From positions 4,397,901 through 4,461,900 of the forward strand of contig JASSKH010000010.1 of the NCBI GenBank assembly GCA_031763025.1: a stretch of 64,000 nucleotides of DNA. Reading direction: 5' to 3'. Below are positions 42,191 to 56,412 of this stretch, in pieces. A program made the translations under genes and the position numbers. Within the stretch, counting starts at the first letter, position 1. Every line of letters begins with the position of its first letter. Below the pieces are notes generated by a model. The model ran no database searches. It had not been told where the DNA came from and worked only from the letters and a program-made list of their open reading frames with translations. The stretch is from Macrocystis pyrifera (Eukaryota; Sar; Phaeophyceae; Laminariales; Laminariaceae).

Positions 42191-45100
42191 ACATAGATAA
42201 CTCTTCAGTTGCCGAAACCCATCAGCGAGAAACAGTTGTGCAACTCGATCATAGCACGCCTCGTTCAGGTTTGACGTAATATAGGGTGCCTTTATCCTGC
42301 TTACCCCTCCAGTCTCAATCTCCACACCGTCCCCCCTTTCCTCCGCGTTCCTTCCCCCGGGCCCCTTTTCCCTTCTCTGAAAAAAAATGTTTGTTTTCTT
42401 AGTTATTTTTCATATTTACCCCAGGGTACAATTTTCGCGGGGCAACACACCGCAAGTCTCAGTGTACTCGTCGGCGCATACAACAATTATAGGGGAAGGG
42501 CGCCTAAGTGTCGGTTCATCTTCCTTTACTTGCGTTGACGCTGTTGTCGAAGTTCATTCGGCTCTTTCGCAGGGAGCCTGTTGCTTCGCTCTGGCAGACA
42601 GAGCTTTCCTTGTGACAGCTGGGCTACTTTTCGCGCATAATGACTTCGCACGCACCTATTGCGAGGAGAAGCGGTGTCATCCAGGGACACCAGGCGCTTG
42701 CAGGAGGCGATTTCCATTACAGCGGTGGAATCAGGAGGGAGTGGTGGTGGCAGGATGGGCCTGTTGATACGTGAGTTAGTACACAAGTGCCCCTTCGGCT
42801 TGCGGTATGGCTCGCCGCTACCATGAGAACTCTACATCAACAATCTAATTCACACCTACAAATAGTGCGTCGCAGATATGACGACTACTACAGCAGACCG
42901 TTGGCGAGCGTTGGTGACGGTAAGATGTCTGCGGGAAAGGTACTTTCCTGTACTCTTCAGAATTTTGTTTAGCTTGTGTGATATATTGTTGTGGACATCA
43001 CGGCTAGTTTTCCTTCGAACTCGAATCTACCTGGCTGTAATGATTGCGAGCAGGTTCCTAGGGCATTGGTCTGTATCCCCCTCCAGGAAGGCCGCGCGTT
43101 GCTGGTTACTGCTGGTCACTGCGTCACGGAGTTTAATTACATAGAGAGAATGCGAGGTTGTTTAGATCGGGCCAGCGAACAACTAGGGACCCCTGTCAGT
43201 GTAAGAAGTAGGATATGTATTTCACTAGACCCATCGCAATGTTATACGTATATCGTCTGTGTCAAACTTATGGCAAACCTTGTGCTTAATGTTTGCTCTC
43301 AACCTGTAAAATAAACACGCCGCTGGCGAACTTATACTGGGCCCATCGAGCATCTGATGCTTCTGCTGCACTCTCCGTACCGGTGAGATCATAATTGTGA
43401 CTGATTTCTCTGGGCGGCAAGTTACAGTATTGTTATACGGGAAATATACGTACAGTAGGTTTGCCGTGGGGTTCGGTGATGGAGCACCGCGTTTGAGCGC
43501 CCCGCTTCCCTTTCTGACGACCATGCGGTACGAGTACGGACGCACTTTTCCCTATGTATTACGTGCAGCGCGTCTCTATTCACAGCGGCAAAAGACAAGC
43601 GGCGGTAGTGTATCTAGAGCGCCTCACGGTAGTGGTTACCGTGGTAAGTAACGCGGCACCATCAAACGCTTTTGACACCCCGACGCGTGCGAAACTATAA
43701 CGGTACGCAGGGGCATATAGCACTTTGTTCCGCCAAACTATTTCTGAATGATGTTGGACTACTATTAATAAGAGCGCTTTGCGTTGTTTTTCGTGATACG
43801 CTTATGATAGGCTTTGGAATTGTCCATCGGGTCGCACCATTAACTTTTAGTTTTGGTCAATATCAGTCTTCCTACCGGAGGTATGAAGCTCCCTTGAGGT
43901 CGGCCGAGGAGCCCCAGGAAGCTTAGGGGCTACCTCGTCCGTAGCATGACTTCCCCCCTTCGAACTGTCACGCGTCTGTCCGGGTATATTTTTGTTCACG
44001 GGCGGGACTGAGACATGGTTTGCGAACTACTCTGCCTCCAGCATACTCACAGCCCGAACCCAAATAAGGGGCTCAAAACGGGAGCAAAATGGCTTAGGGT
44101 TGGAGGCCGTACGTACTCGCCGTACTTTTGCTATGTTTGTACGTAACTGTACAGCGGGACAGAGATTGCTACTGGTATACATCAAAGCAGTACATTTGGT
44201 GTCGTGTCGTGTCCTCCTGACTTTCTGTCTGTCTGCCTGCCTGTGATAACTTCATGCTCCCACCGCGTTATACCTGCCCTCTCACGGTAGATACCCCGAA
44301 AACCGATATCGCAACTGTCCAGCACGAGGCCATTTGCCACGCGTGATAGGGACATTGTTTGTTGCAGACGCCTAACCAACGAGATATTTTGGGTGGTAAC
44401 CCGCCTAATGCTATGAATAGCAGTAGTGGCGGGGCTGGGCTTTTGCTCATGTGCGCATTGATCGTCAACAATATTTTGTTTCGGGTACGATGTCTGTGCA
44501 GCAGGAGATAGTGTGTATTGCGTATTGATTGCACGTCTTCGCACTCATCACGTTTGCGGGCTGCTGTACAAGGGGTTGGACTGCTGGAGGCGAGCGACTT
44601 GGTCATTGGCCTCAGCGCTGTTTTATTCCTGCATTTGATGTACGCAGTTAGCTTTGACATTCCTCTCGCGAATTTGAGGGCGCAGCTGAGCTTACCTGCG
44701 TTTTCGAATGTCGCGGTCAACGGGATATGCGTAGATTGTTCTATTCGGCCAAGACGTTCTTTATACCAGGTATACAGTAGTACCACGTAGAACGTGGTGC
44801 CCATACTGCAAGTTAAGCAAAGTTTTTGATCGGCCTGATGCACAGGGCGAAGGGAATCGATGTTTTCTAAGCACTGGATGAGGCAAGCCCTACGACGTAC
44901 GAGTAGCGCACTCTATGCGACATGCGACTCCTGGTTCTTCAATAACGCTGACACAAAGAGGCATGCCAGGCATTATGTTGCACCAGGTCTGCGATACTTG
45001 CAGCGAACTCAACCAGGCGGGTAATAGCCCCGGCTGCAAGTGCTTGACTCTCGCTTGGTAGACTGTCTTGGAGTAAGCTCAGCAGCCCTATCCGGCCTCA

Positions 45101-48100
45101 TAAGACACGACGAAGGCGGCGCAGTCACTCCCGCATGCACGGAGCTTGACTAGATCGACTACCGACCGTCTTTAAAAATCCCGGGAACGGTCATGCAATG
45201 GGTCTGTTGGCTTATAGGTGGGCGGAGTTGGAGTTTCGCGCTTTGTTCTTCAATTTGAGCTACTATAGTATCCCGTAGCACAAAATATTCCCTGAAATTG
45301 GATTATGAGGAGCTCTAGAATTCCGTATAGGCATGGGGCAACCCTCACGAGTCTGTCGGATTCGTCCGGCACCACTTACTTGGAAACCTGTGGTGGAAAA
45401 ACACGTAATTGCACCTTGTGGCAATTCTGGATCAGTCTTCCTTCGTACGAGTATTTAGGGTCTGACGACTTTGGATAGAGTCCTACCTACCCCTGACTGA
45501 TCATTGGCGATGTCGCTCTCTCGTCCATGCACGCCTTAATAAATTGCAGTACTCGAGAGACTGCACGGACCACGTTGCTTCGACGGTGGACTGCGACGAG
45601 CTGGCCAAGGCTATCATGGAAATGGAGGGTCGGGTTGATCTGTCCAGTGCGATCCAATACATGCAAGGTTGATATGCGGGACTCTTGTTTATGTTGAGAA
45701 TGCAACACGTAGTGTGATGGCAATGGAGGCGTTGAAAATAATGGCAAGGGCGTGTCCAGCCTCTCCACCTCGAGGGTTCCCGAGCCTACATTGTGCGTAA
45801 CGGTAATGGTTCGATGGGCCTCTGTCCGCAGCACCTACCTGGTACGTCTAGGTACCATTCTACAGTAGTTCTAGGAGGTTGCCATAAAAGCTACTTGGCC
45901 GATTTCCATCGCAGCTAACAGCATACGTATTCGTTGGTTACGTGTTATCTCGTTGCTATTGGAGTAACTGAACGAAGAGTATACCAATGACACATAAATG
46001 CATTCGATCCAACCCGGACAGCGCCGCAGAAAGCACGTCAATACAATTTGGGCATCAACTTTTGAGGATGTGCCCAACCAGAACTAAAGCAATACAGTAG
46101 GGATGACAATATCGATATGTGACTGCCTGACCCCTCAATGTTCACAGTTGTCGATACCCCCACCGACGGTTTCCTCCTTCCGGCATGGTGTTCGAAACCG
46201 CTTCAATGGAAAGGCATACTTCACGTTGTAGCCGGCGCGGTGGCGTTTCAGTCGACAGCGCCCAAGCTGCCAGAATGTACATGCTCTCGTGGCCGGCGAA
46301 CTTCTTCCTTGGCTTCTTGATGACGCTTCAACACCCATGGTCGACGGAGGATGACCCTGCGGGCGAAGACCTTGAAAAAACCAAGTCGCTGATGACAGGC
46401 GTTCATACCGTAATTGTTGTCTACTACTTCAAGGTGAGCTATTTGCTTATTTACGAAGCACACATGTGCATGTTGCATAGGTATACTGGGGGTAGATGGC
46501 GTGTATACTGGTAGTATACTGTATGTACTGGCGAATCGATGCATGTAGGCGACACCTTGCGTGTCCTTTTCCCACTGTTATTCCGGTTTTGTTTATTGTG
46601 TCCGTGTGGGGGTTTGACGCACACCGGTGTGGCGAGATGGTTGATCCGACAGCGTCGTACGCGTATGCAGCATTTCACCTGTATCTGCTTCAGGTTCGAG
46701 CTGTGGGTTCGACGGCGTTCGTCGCATCAACTATGTACATGGTACCAGCGTTTCAATCGTCTTTTCGATCGACGCTTTACACATACGACGGGTACAGGCA
46801 CCGACAAATGCCAAGCGCGGCCTTTGTCAGCCGTCTCATGGGAACCCGAAGAAATACGAGTTGAATTATCACAATATATACTTGAGTGTCGTACAACCCG
46901 CTACTGCATCGTGTGCTATTAATAGTTCGTGCACAAACTCCGTCGCCCCTAACCCTAGAGGGTCGGGTTGAGTTGTGTGGTCGGTGCTGTCGTGTCCTTT
47001 TCCACTCGTACGTGTTTTCCATCTTCATCGACCCGCGACCTTTTGAACGTGCCTTTCGCTCTCTACGTATGTACGAACGCATTCACTGTTTCGTTTTGTG
47101 TGTGTTTTGGCAGGTTTCTTGGTCGTACTACAAACGGAGGGCTGATCACCACAGTGCCCGCGACGGTGTTTAATCGAACGTGGTGCACCAGAGGCAGCCC
47201 ATGGTTCCTATGAATATCGCTTGAATTGACGCTAACATTTCGCTTAATATTCAGAGATGATCTACAGTATTGTTGGATCACAATCGAAGATCCACACAGC
47301 TTAGTATCCCCCAGGTGTACTATATCCCGGTCCAGAATACCACGGTCGTTTGTGTGTTTTTTTATTCCAGAAAGTAGCATTTTGACGGTTTCGCTTCCTC
47401 TTGAGCGCGATCCATTATATTTATATTTGATAGGCCTTTTATATTTGTGGTGTGAATGCGTTTGAGATCCCGGTTGTCCACCTCAATTATTTTAGCATCT
47501 ACTGTAGTCTTATGCTGTCGCGGGCAGTCCGTTTGTTGTGGGTTTGGGTTCGATTCCTGGTGACACCACACGTATTTAGCATGCGTCAGCGTTTGATAAC
47601 CGGGCGTTATTGGGGTTAGCGTCTAGGGTTCAAGGCCATGGCGGCGTGTAGGGCAAAGGAAAACCGCGAAAATCGCGTGCCTGGAGTCGGCTGCTTGAGC
47701 TGCAAAGGATACGAGTTGTTCGATAATCAGCGCTGGTGAATTTGATTTTATTTCAGAAGATACTTCGCAGCTACAGTAGCCGACATACATCTGGGGCTGG
47801 AGCTACTTAACTCTGTCGACGTGGACGACAACGTCGAATAGTTCGAGTAGTTATTTAAGTGGATGCGATCGCGGAATATAGGGCTAACGAGAAATGTCGT
47901 TAAGGAAACTAAGCCAATCAGAAGAGAGCAGCGGTTTCCACGGTCGAGCAGAAAGACACCGCTACTGAACGCCGGACAGTGGAACGGAGGGTGTGATGTC
48001 AGTATACATATTCTTTCGTAATCTCCATGTGTACAGACCGGCGAGAGACAGTGCGTAAAGAGGATAATGTCGGTTTTATGCAGTATGACCAGGTTTAAAA

Positions 48101-48333
48101 ATACCTGGTATCTACAGATTCACAACGGAAACAATGGGTGTGTTCTCGACACGTCGAGGTCATCGCAATCTGCGCGATGCGACTGTGATATTATGTTTTG
48201 GTTTCTGCTTCGAAATAGCGGCTCAACAGCAGCATCTTCAAACAAGTAATATTCTACGTAGCAAGTATCTACGTCGCGAGAGAATTTCCATACCTTCGTC
48301 CAACCTTTTATTATATGGTAACACCTAGGGAAC

Positions 48334-48356
48334 AGCAGGGCAACCCTTGCCCTGCT
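48334..48356. repeat. perfect 10-bp hairpin
   Basis: AGCAGGGCAA, loop CCC, TTGCCCTGCT. It is an isolated inverted repeat with no gene beside it that I can name. Confidence 0.7.
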
Positions 48357-51300
48357 CTACAATCTCCATATTCACAACGGAAACAATTGTGTGGCATGTC
48401 CGTCTGACCCCCTATGTTATTGCCCAAACTCGTGACAGGCGTGATTTTTGACCAGATTTTCAATCACGATGCGTCAAACGATCCAAGCAAATGGATCTCC
48501 GCTCGACCACGAGTATCGATAGGCTGAACGAGGTCGTTTTGCGCCAACTCCCGCGTTCTAGCACGCGGTGTGTTGATATCGGCCATTCAGTTGAAACATC
48601 CGCCTCCCAAGTCATCTGTGTACAGTTTATTCACATTTATTATATATTCTACAAGAGCATGCACTATGAATGTGAGAGTCGAAGTCTACCTTCCAAACGA
48701 CTAGAGGGACTGGCGTGTTTGCACACCCCCACGCCCATTCGTCTCATCCGCACTTTGCACAGCTAGTCTTTCCTGCTCCTAAGCGGTTCTTTTCAATCGT
48801 CATGAGGTTTTCCTGTTCACATCCTCGACGATCAGGCTGTCTACTACCAACGCCAATCTACGCCGCTTTCTTCGGCAGTATCACCAGATATTACATACAT
48901 ACTAAGTAGGATACGAGTCTCCTTTCTGCCCGGCGCGCTCATCAGGAGGCTGCGAGGACTCCCGAACAGAAGTAGCAACTATTAATGGAGATATATTCAT
49001 ACTCCATCAAGTTGGAGCTGCTTGCTAGCTCAGTAGGTATCATGTTCTTGAACCAAAGCACAATCTGGAGTCCGTCTGGTTGTTCAGCGTAGGCCTCAGC
49101 TCCATTGAGGGGTCGCGGTGTATTTAAGTCAGCAATATACCGAGCACGTGGTGCTATGGCATACCTGCAAGTGTGCGGTTGTATTTCAAAACGTCGAGGT
49201 GGGTCCGTGTGTACCTCACCTTCTTTCATCAAGTCAGGGGGAAATGGCCAGGGGGTTCGATCACCGCACATAGTGTTCATCGTCCTAAGCATTGGTTGTC
49301 TTTGAACGGTTATTTTGCACATGCAACTACTGTAATTACTGCTGCTGACATCCGGGACATGGTCGGTCTGCATGGTCAGTCTAACGGAAAACCGGCGTCA
49401 ACAATTTGGGGCATTTTGCGGGAGTACAAATAGGTACTCTCAAAAGTTTTGCTTTCATAGGCGGGCATTGGGGGGAGGAGAGAGTGGCAGTTCGGCGTCT
49501 TTTAGGGGGGGGACCAAGTCCCAGGAACAGGCGCGGGTTCCCCCATTTCCCCTCCTGGAGATGGACGCCAGGAAGACGTTCAGAAGTGATCAATACGAAG
49601 CAGAGACGCCGTCAGCACAGCAGCAGCCTGCACGTACGAATACGCGTCGATGCTCAATTGCCGGGGTAGGGCAGGGTGATTTAGACCCGATAGCGGACGT
49701 GAAGCCTCATGCATACAACTCATCCGTTTTACGCTTCCTGAACGTTCTTGGAGGTGGGGGAGAAAACGGTGAAGCACGTGGACCACAGCGCCGCTAACAA
49801 GGCCATCAGTAATCCGACGGTCAGCAACAAGTGTTGTAGATTCAGGCAGAGGAGGGGAGGGAGGTGGTTTCATGTTAAGCACGTCCGTATTCGTGTGTCC
49901 AGTGCACTCAATGGTCTGATGGACAGGGCTGGGATGGATTCACGGGTGGGCTCTCATGTTAGCAGGATGCACGGGTTACATGAAGACATGGGGTATAATG
50001 CTGAAGAATGAACGTAACGTGCCTTCATTGTTTATATTTCGATTGCATTGCCATGATCGATTACTGAGTCTTAGTAGAGAAAGATTCCTCCGGATGCATG
50101 TATCGCAGCTTCCTGCAATCCCCTGAGTATCTTGACCACCCTATTTTACCGTCTTTTTCTCCCTACGATGATACCAGCCGGGTAACTAGTACGGCCTACA
50201 GTTGTCTCGGATGAACAATCCTGCGATTGGTACCGTACCATTTGACTCCTCCGACCTAACTCAAGCAGAATAATAACGAAGAAATAAAATCTCCACCCCT
50301 CCCTTCGAAAGCAAAATGAGAGGGCGGGGCGGCAGAAAGGAAGGCACAAATACCAGGCGTCGCTGGACAATCCAGTGACAACCTCACACGCCCGCTCGTA
50401 CTCGCAACAGGACCTCGTGCTTACTCGCGCCCGGCGTGGAATTACTATCGTGCACGCGATCTTTCTCCAAAGGAATGTTTGCTACGTTTAGAACGCACGT
50501 CAACCTAGACTCTACCCCAGTCCCCGATACAGACATGCCTCATTCTCTCTACCAATAATCTCTGTTTGTTTGGTACTCTGGTTGCGAAGACCGTTACTTC
50601 GTCTCCAAACGAAACTACCCAGTATTGCGGCACCTCCTGGGTACACATGAAACGCACGCGGGAGAGAGTCTCATTTGTCTCTGCGTACACCAGACGGTTA
50701 CGCACAACCATCACGTACATCTCGTACTCCCAACAGCTTGCCCACCAGAATAACGAGCTATTTCAACTTTGCCCGTAATTGTTTGTAAGTGCATATTACA
50801 CCAGAGTACTTGGTATATTGCGGGCTAGGGGCGGATGGAACCAAGTTATCCCTGCCTTATGCTACTGCAACGACATGACATCAGATGAAGAGCGTTCGGT
50901 TTGTGTTCGAGAGTGTTCTTCATATTAGATGGTTCTTTCTTCCCGTCGAAATCCAGCACACGCATTGTCCATGCCGATTCTTCATTCCTGGAGAGACACA
51001 GACCCTGTGGTCACAAACCTATGACACAGACATACGCCTGTACATTGTAATGTGGTGTGCAGAGTAGGCAAATCAATGTCATGTCCTCGTACTGCATACG
51101 GCAGGAACGGCTTAAACATTCTAGCATGCCGAGCGCTGGCTGAGTGTCGCACGTCCGTCCTTTCACTCTCGTTTTTCCTTCTCATATTCGATAAAAGATA
51201 TTGCCTTTTCAGCATGATTAGCATGCTTATTTTGAGCTGAAGTTCGCCATCCGAGATGCCTGACAGCATTCCAAGCGCCTATCGTTCGACTACCGGTATT

Positions 51301-52027
51301 GAAGTCCGAAACATACATCACCAACACACATACACCGCCCTAATGCCAAGAACCACCCTTTTTTAAAATACCTTACACGGTGTTCATTGGTTACGCCCGG
51401 CTTCCAAAGTTATTTGTGGTAATCAAGCAAGCGTGATTGTGCCACTGTACGTTACGTCCTGCTGTAGCAGCGGAGTCCCGTGAGACCTCGTGGCTTCTTC
51501 AGATATTTGCGACGACAGACAGCCGGTATAAAGACCCTGTGAGTATATACAAAATCCAATGCTCTGAAGACGTCGTACCCAACACGTTCGATTCGCAATC
51601 AACACTATCCGCTACGTGGTTAGAGGTAATAATACGTAATCTTGATAGAGCTCTGGTATACTGTTGTTAATGCCTATAAGGTCCTGTGGTGCAGGGCCAA
51701 AAGTTCGATGTGTGATGGAAGGCCTTCGCGAGGTTTCAACCAGCGGTTTCATGTGTTTTCGTTCACACGCCAAAACTAGTAGTCACGGCGAGCATAGGCT
51801 CCTGCTCCACCGCCGTACTCGACGGAGCACTGGTGTCGACATTAGCACGGGCTCTTCCCTCGTAATATAGTCTCATCTTGTAGTAGGACCAACACACCTT
51901 CCAACATCGCCACTGGCTGGCATTGGTCAAGCGTTAGGAAGAGAAGGCCACATGCGGACACTCCGCTGACACTCATTGGGGGCCACACGACCTTTCAAGT
52001 TTTCTACACTGCACGCTCCCCCCGTTC

Positions 52028-52215
52028 CAGATTGTGGGCGTAAAAAAATGATTTGTAGAGACATTGAACAACGTAGCACAGCATGAAGCGTACGAAACTG
52101 AGGCGGTGTCGGCATCTTGTGGGGTTTGCTACATTTTCCAATGTCCTCGCAAGGAGTATTTTGAGGCCACATTATGCAAGGGCAGTAGGGAGAGTCCCGG
52201 TCACCCTTATATCCA
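52028..52215 (-). repeat. diverged dispersed repeat, copy D2
   Basis: Partner of 41,786-41,995. The shared minus-strand open frame continues for 99 codons here (51,927-52,226). Confidence 0.65.
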
Positions 52216-53483
52216 CAGTATAGCACCGTCTACACACTGATACACTGCAACTCTGCCTACAGTAACTGGTTTGCACGAACCGTATTCACCGTGTATACAT
52301 ATTGAACGTGTTTGTAGGGATCTCCCTTCTTCCCATATACACTTGTGTCCGACCTGGTCTGGCCAATACTTCGCTTCTTGTCCTTTTCCCTCCCTTTCGT
52401 AACACATATGCGGAGGGACAGAGCGGGCACCCTTCCCCTCTCTCTCTCCCCCCCGCTACTACTGCTCGCACCCTCGGTTTTTATCGCGAGAACCTTTATC
52501 TCTCACGACGTCATGTATATACCACGTATCCGGTATGTAACAATTGCGTGTCTGAATGCCATGAAAGAACACATGTCCCTACCATACGTTACACGCACCC
52601 TGAAGTAGTAGACGAGAAAGCATGTTTTATGAGCCCGGAGACTCCACCACTGTCCTCCGGCACGTGGTACGTATTCGTCAATAAGTTTATGGTTAGTCCC
52701 CCGCCCACACCCTAACGACGACGTTTGCTGGCTAGGACAGGATGTACACTCTCACAGCCCTCGTATTTATACTGTTTTGGGAAACGGCCCACATACCTAC
52801 AACATCCGCCAGGATGGTTAAGGCACTTTCAAAATCCCACGATTTCAGGCACGACGATGCAAGTAGGCGAATGGGCCTGGTCGGATACACAGCTGGTGGA
52901 CGTGGGAGTGGCGGGACAGGGAGTAAAGACCGACCGAAAGTCGCTCTAGCCAACCCTGCACCTGTAGTCGGGTGGTTGCTTATTTCGGTACTGTCGTACG
53001 TACTGTAGTGACTTAAGCCGTTTGCGTCCCATGTGCAGCGCTACAAGAAACTATAGGTGCACGTACGAAGAGATACGATGACAGATGACAAACACTAAAG
53101 TCGAAACATTGACAAACACACAGTGACTATACATTTACCAGGCACACAAAACGCAGCCTCATGTTTGCGTGGCAGCGTGCAGCATAGGACAACAATAGCG
53201 TATATGCTCACACGCGTGTCGCACAACTCCTGGCGTTGCGGCTCCGACATGTGGCGTAACAGCCACCAACGACTCATCCCAAGGTAGGGGTTTCACATGT
53301 TTGCCTTTTGAGGCAGTATTGTCTGACCGGTTGAGCTCAAGTGAACAACTACTGGTTGCAGTTGTATTACGTGATACTTTTTACTACAGTAGTATACTAG
53401 TTTTTAGGGCTAGCGCATAACAACGTTTGGTCGGGTTGCGCTAAGAAGCTCTTTCGAAGTCATGACGTGGGTGATACATTGAG

Positions 53484-53635
53484 CTCCTCACGTGAGGAGT
53501 TTAAACCATAGGGCATCACCCCTAGAGGGGCATATTGCTCCAACCTGTAGCATTGTGGTCCGCGTTGCTTCGTGTGGAGGCGTTCTACGTTAGAGGTTCA
53601 ACCTAAATTTCGGAGGCTCCCCGCTTGAGGAGCTC
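53484..53635. repeat. two hairpins of the GAGCTCC family
   Basis: CTCCTCACGTGAGGAG at 53,484-53,499 is a 16-bp perfect palindrome. GGCTCCCCGCTTGAGGAGCTC lies at 53,614-53,634. Between them, GGCATCACCCCTAGAGGGGCAT (near 53,513) is the reverse complement, nearly, of a block at 58,058, so a larger mobile unit may be involved. Confidence 0.6.
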
Positions 53636-55726
53636 TACACCTCATCCATAAACTGACTTCAGCCAAACTAAAATTGCATCCCGATGAGTAGTCCCGAGGC
53701 CCAAGTATACAATTAAGTTCTTTTTCGAAACAAGATTGGCATTCAAACGAATTGAGGTTAAGGAGCTCCGTCATTCAGGAAATGCTTTAGCGGAAATGTG
53801 CTACCTCTATTGTAGAACTCGTCCGCGGCCGTTGTGCTGAAAGTGAAATCGGCAACGTCTATGCCTCCTTTTTACGTTGAATCTCCCATAAAGGGCTCAT
53901 CGTCATGCATTGTACCTGGTATACAAGCACGACCTGGTTCAAGCTGAATTCAGTTCATGTGTCAACCGTCGAAAATTCACGCCGCTGAGTATGGAGAGAT
54001 GGGCCATGATTTTTTGCACACCTGTTTTGTGAGCCCCTGTCGACAGTTTGTACCACCGTCAGTTTCGGTTGATATATGGAGTTCCTCGCGTCGTGAAGAG
54101 GCTCAGATAAATCAGGTGGTACCCTCGTGGACAGCGGGAGTTCGAGTAGCTTCAGATCGTGCGGCAGTCTCGGCTGGAACATTACGGACCGTTTTTCTTG
54201 AACCAGCCTGTTGAACACATCCTCATCATCGGCATGCCAGAGACGGTTGAGACACTGTGCTTCACCACGACAATTACGGCTCTCTCCGGGTGTAACAACT
54301 GGAGACAGATCGAACGAATCTGTTACATACTGCTCAACTGAAACCTACGGGTACGGATCGTGACACAGATATATTTGTCGAAGCCTACCGTAAACAGAAA
54401 CTTGATTTTCTTGATGACCAAAACGACCTTACTCTGCACGTATAGCACCTTCGGAAGAGGAAGGAGTACAGCGATATTGCCCTCGATTGTCTCCATACTC
54501 TCTTTCGGCTTCCCGTCGCTCGCGATGGAAGCAAACGTCCCACTGCAGCTTTGCGTGTACTGCATTCGACGCGACGTGCACGATCGACGACAGCACACAA
54601 CATTGGCCGGGCAGGCAGGTGAAAGCTTAGCTGCAGAGCTCAACACGAACCTTCAACGTAGCCGTCAGTATAGACACGAAACAGTTTAGGTGTGAAGCCA
54701 AACCCGGCGTATCTTATCAACGCAACACTACAGTATTCGCAAAGTTGGGGCAACGCACGTCAAGGTGACAGAGTCATCTTACTTCTCACAGCGTTCTCTT
54801 CCCACAGGCAATGTATGTACATAAACTACTTCGGGCATCCGCCCCACCACGGCACGGAGGAACAACCTCCGGGAACCCCACCTCTCCACATAATATACTA
54901 CCTGCCAGGACCTTCAACTCTGAGGCATATTCCGTTTGTCCTTCACTTGGGTTTTGCCTCTACAAGACAAAGGAGACTGACGAAGAAGCTTGGGCCCCCA
55001 CGTCTACTTTGATACACAGGTGGACGACCCCCCCCCCCCCTCCCCACTTCTGGGTGTAAATCACAAGGCCCGCAACAACCCTGGCATCCTACAGGACGAA
55101 AACACTTTTATGAGTCAATCTTCTTCACGCCAGGTCCCCAGGAAACAGAAAACGTTGGCACATGGCGCAGCCTTTCGTACGTTCTTGACCCCTTGCCGAA
55201 ACGAAACCAAATCCGGCAAGGTCCCCACAAAGTGCGTGGAATCGAACCTTACGAAATCGCCCATATATGGGACTTTGCAAGCCACCTTTCGGAACGTAAA
55301 AAAACTACCGTAAATTCACTACAACTTGGGCGGATCTGAGCCTCGCGCAACCGATATTTTATCTTGACGCTTAATGCCGCCTCTCGACGGATAAGAAAAC
55401 AATGTTTTCGTTTGTCTAGAATCTCGGTGTGTTTGGGCCAGACGTCGGAGCACGGGACCCACGTGTCTGGGCCCAGAGGTTTGGCGGAAGCTCTCGTTTC
55501 CACCGACTTGATTCCGTTCAGCAGAATGACGACGCGTGGCGTGCATCAGTATACCTCTATTCCGTTCCAACATTAATCTTCGCATCGAAAAATCCATTTG
55601 TACATGCTGTAGGTTCGATACGAAGATACATATAACGTTTTCTGCATTGGATATAATGCTGTACGCGCCGAGCATCCGAACTAACAAATGCGAAACGTGA
55701 AGTTTGTCTCGCCACGACGGATCTAA

Positions 55727-56376
55727 CTCGCATGGGCATGCTACAATCGGTTCAAACGGGAGGTGTATGATATGGTGGATGCCTCACTCACTCTAAAGGT
55801 GGGCATGCCAAAGGCCGAGGAGATGGAGACCCTGCTGGTCTGGAGTATGAAGTGGACTCTTGGGCAGGAGCACTTCACTGATCTCCGAACAGGACACCAC
55901 AAACTACTCCTACGGATCATTGGCTTCCAGCGCAGACGACGCACTGACCACTTCATGTCGTACGCCAAGGCCCTCAAAAAGGCACAATGCGAGAGCATTG
56001 AGACGACCATCCGCGAAGGATTCCTTCTCTTTGCGGAGGCCGTACAGCGGACGACCAATGAGCGGCTAACCCACCGGGTGATGTTTGGGACGATGGTTGG
56101 TGGGGAGAACCCAGGACCAGGCCGACGAGGAAAAAACTGGGCACAATGTCTAGCAGACAACGTCATGGTTTTTCAAGCCACCGAGGGGTCCACGGAAAGC
56201 TCCCTTTTGCTGTTCGGAGTAGACTCAGTGTTATGGCCGGGGGCGGCTGAGAAGAGAGAAACGTTGTACCGGGGGTCGTCGAAGCGGCGGACTGTTTCAT
56301 GGCGAGGTGGCACAGGGACGAAGCGCAGAGAAGTCGGCTGCGCCACGCAGCTGAGGACGTCAAGAGCGGCGACAAG
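55727..56376 (+). pseudogene. C-terminal fragment of a non-LTR retrotransposon (LINE-like) protein
   Basis: Open after a TAA at 55,724, with no RT catalytic core, so it is 5'-truncated. The peptide has the pattern typical of the tail of LINE-type RT proteins in algae and other protists: WTLGQEHF, HHKLLLRIIGF, RTDHFMSYAKALKK, CESIETTIR, ERLTHRVMFGTMVGG and GKNWAQCL. After about 56,255 the family-like reading continues in another frame (ARWHRDEAQRSRLRHAAED), so a frameshift is present. This is family recognition from memory, not a search. Confidence 0.7.
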
Positions 56377-56412
56377 GGGAGCGGGGGGGGGGGTGGGGGG
56401 TGGGGGGGGGGT
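56377..56412. repeat. G-rich low-complexity tract
   Basis: Runs of 11, 6 and 10 G separated by T. They end the LINE-like reading frame. Confidence 0.9.

Larger units (their letters stand above)
40803..55726. other. 15 kb without a recognisable gene
   Basis: Mixed-composition sequence with many open frames of 60-140 codons on both strands, none with a domain I can defend. Weak hints are an ORF with a VTAGHC string (42,991-43,314) and one with hydrophobic ends (52,742-53,008). Diverged repeats listed separately lie at 40,884, 41,786, 41,984, 48,334, 52,028 and 53,484. Intron-split host genes could be hidden here; I cannot assemble one by eye. Confidence 0.35.

Noticed and set aside
46940..46975. 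telomere-like CCCCTAACCCTAGAGGG
   Set aside because: Only one or two imperfect units, no array.
47530..47575. possible tRNA 3' half with GGTTCGATTCCTGG and CACCA
   Set aside because: The T-stem is mostly G-T pairs and no complementary acceptor strand is found upstream.
52742..53008. 88-codon ORF with hydrophobic N- and C-termini, like a small GPI-anchored protein
   Set aside because: Both hydrophobic ends are short and such frames arise by chance in this AT/GC-mixed sequence; no homologue recognised.
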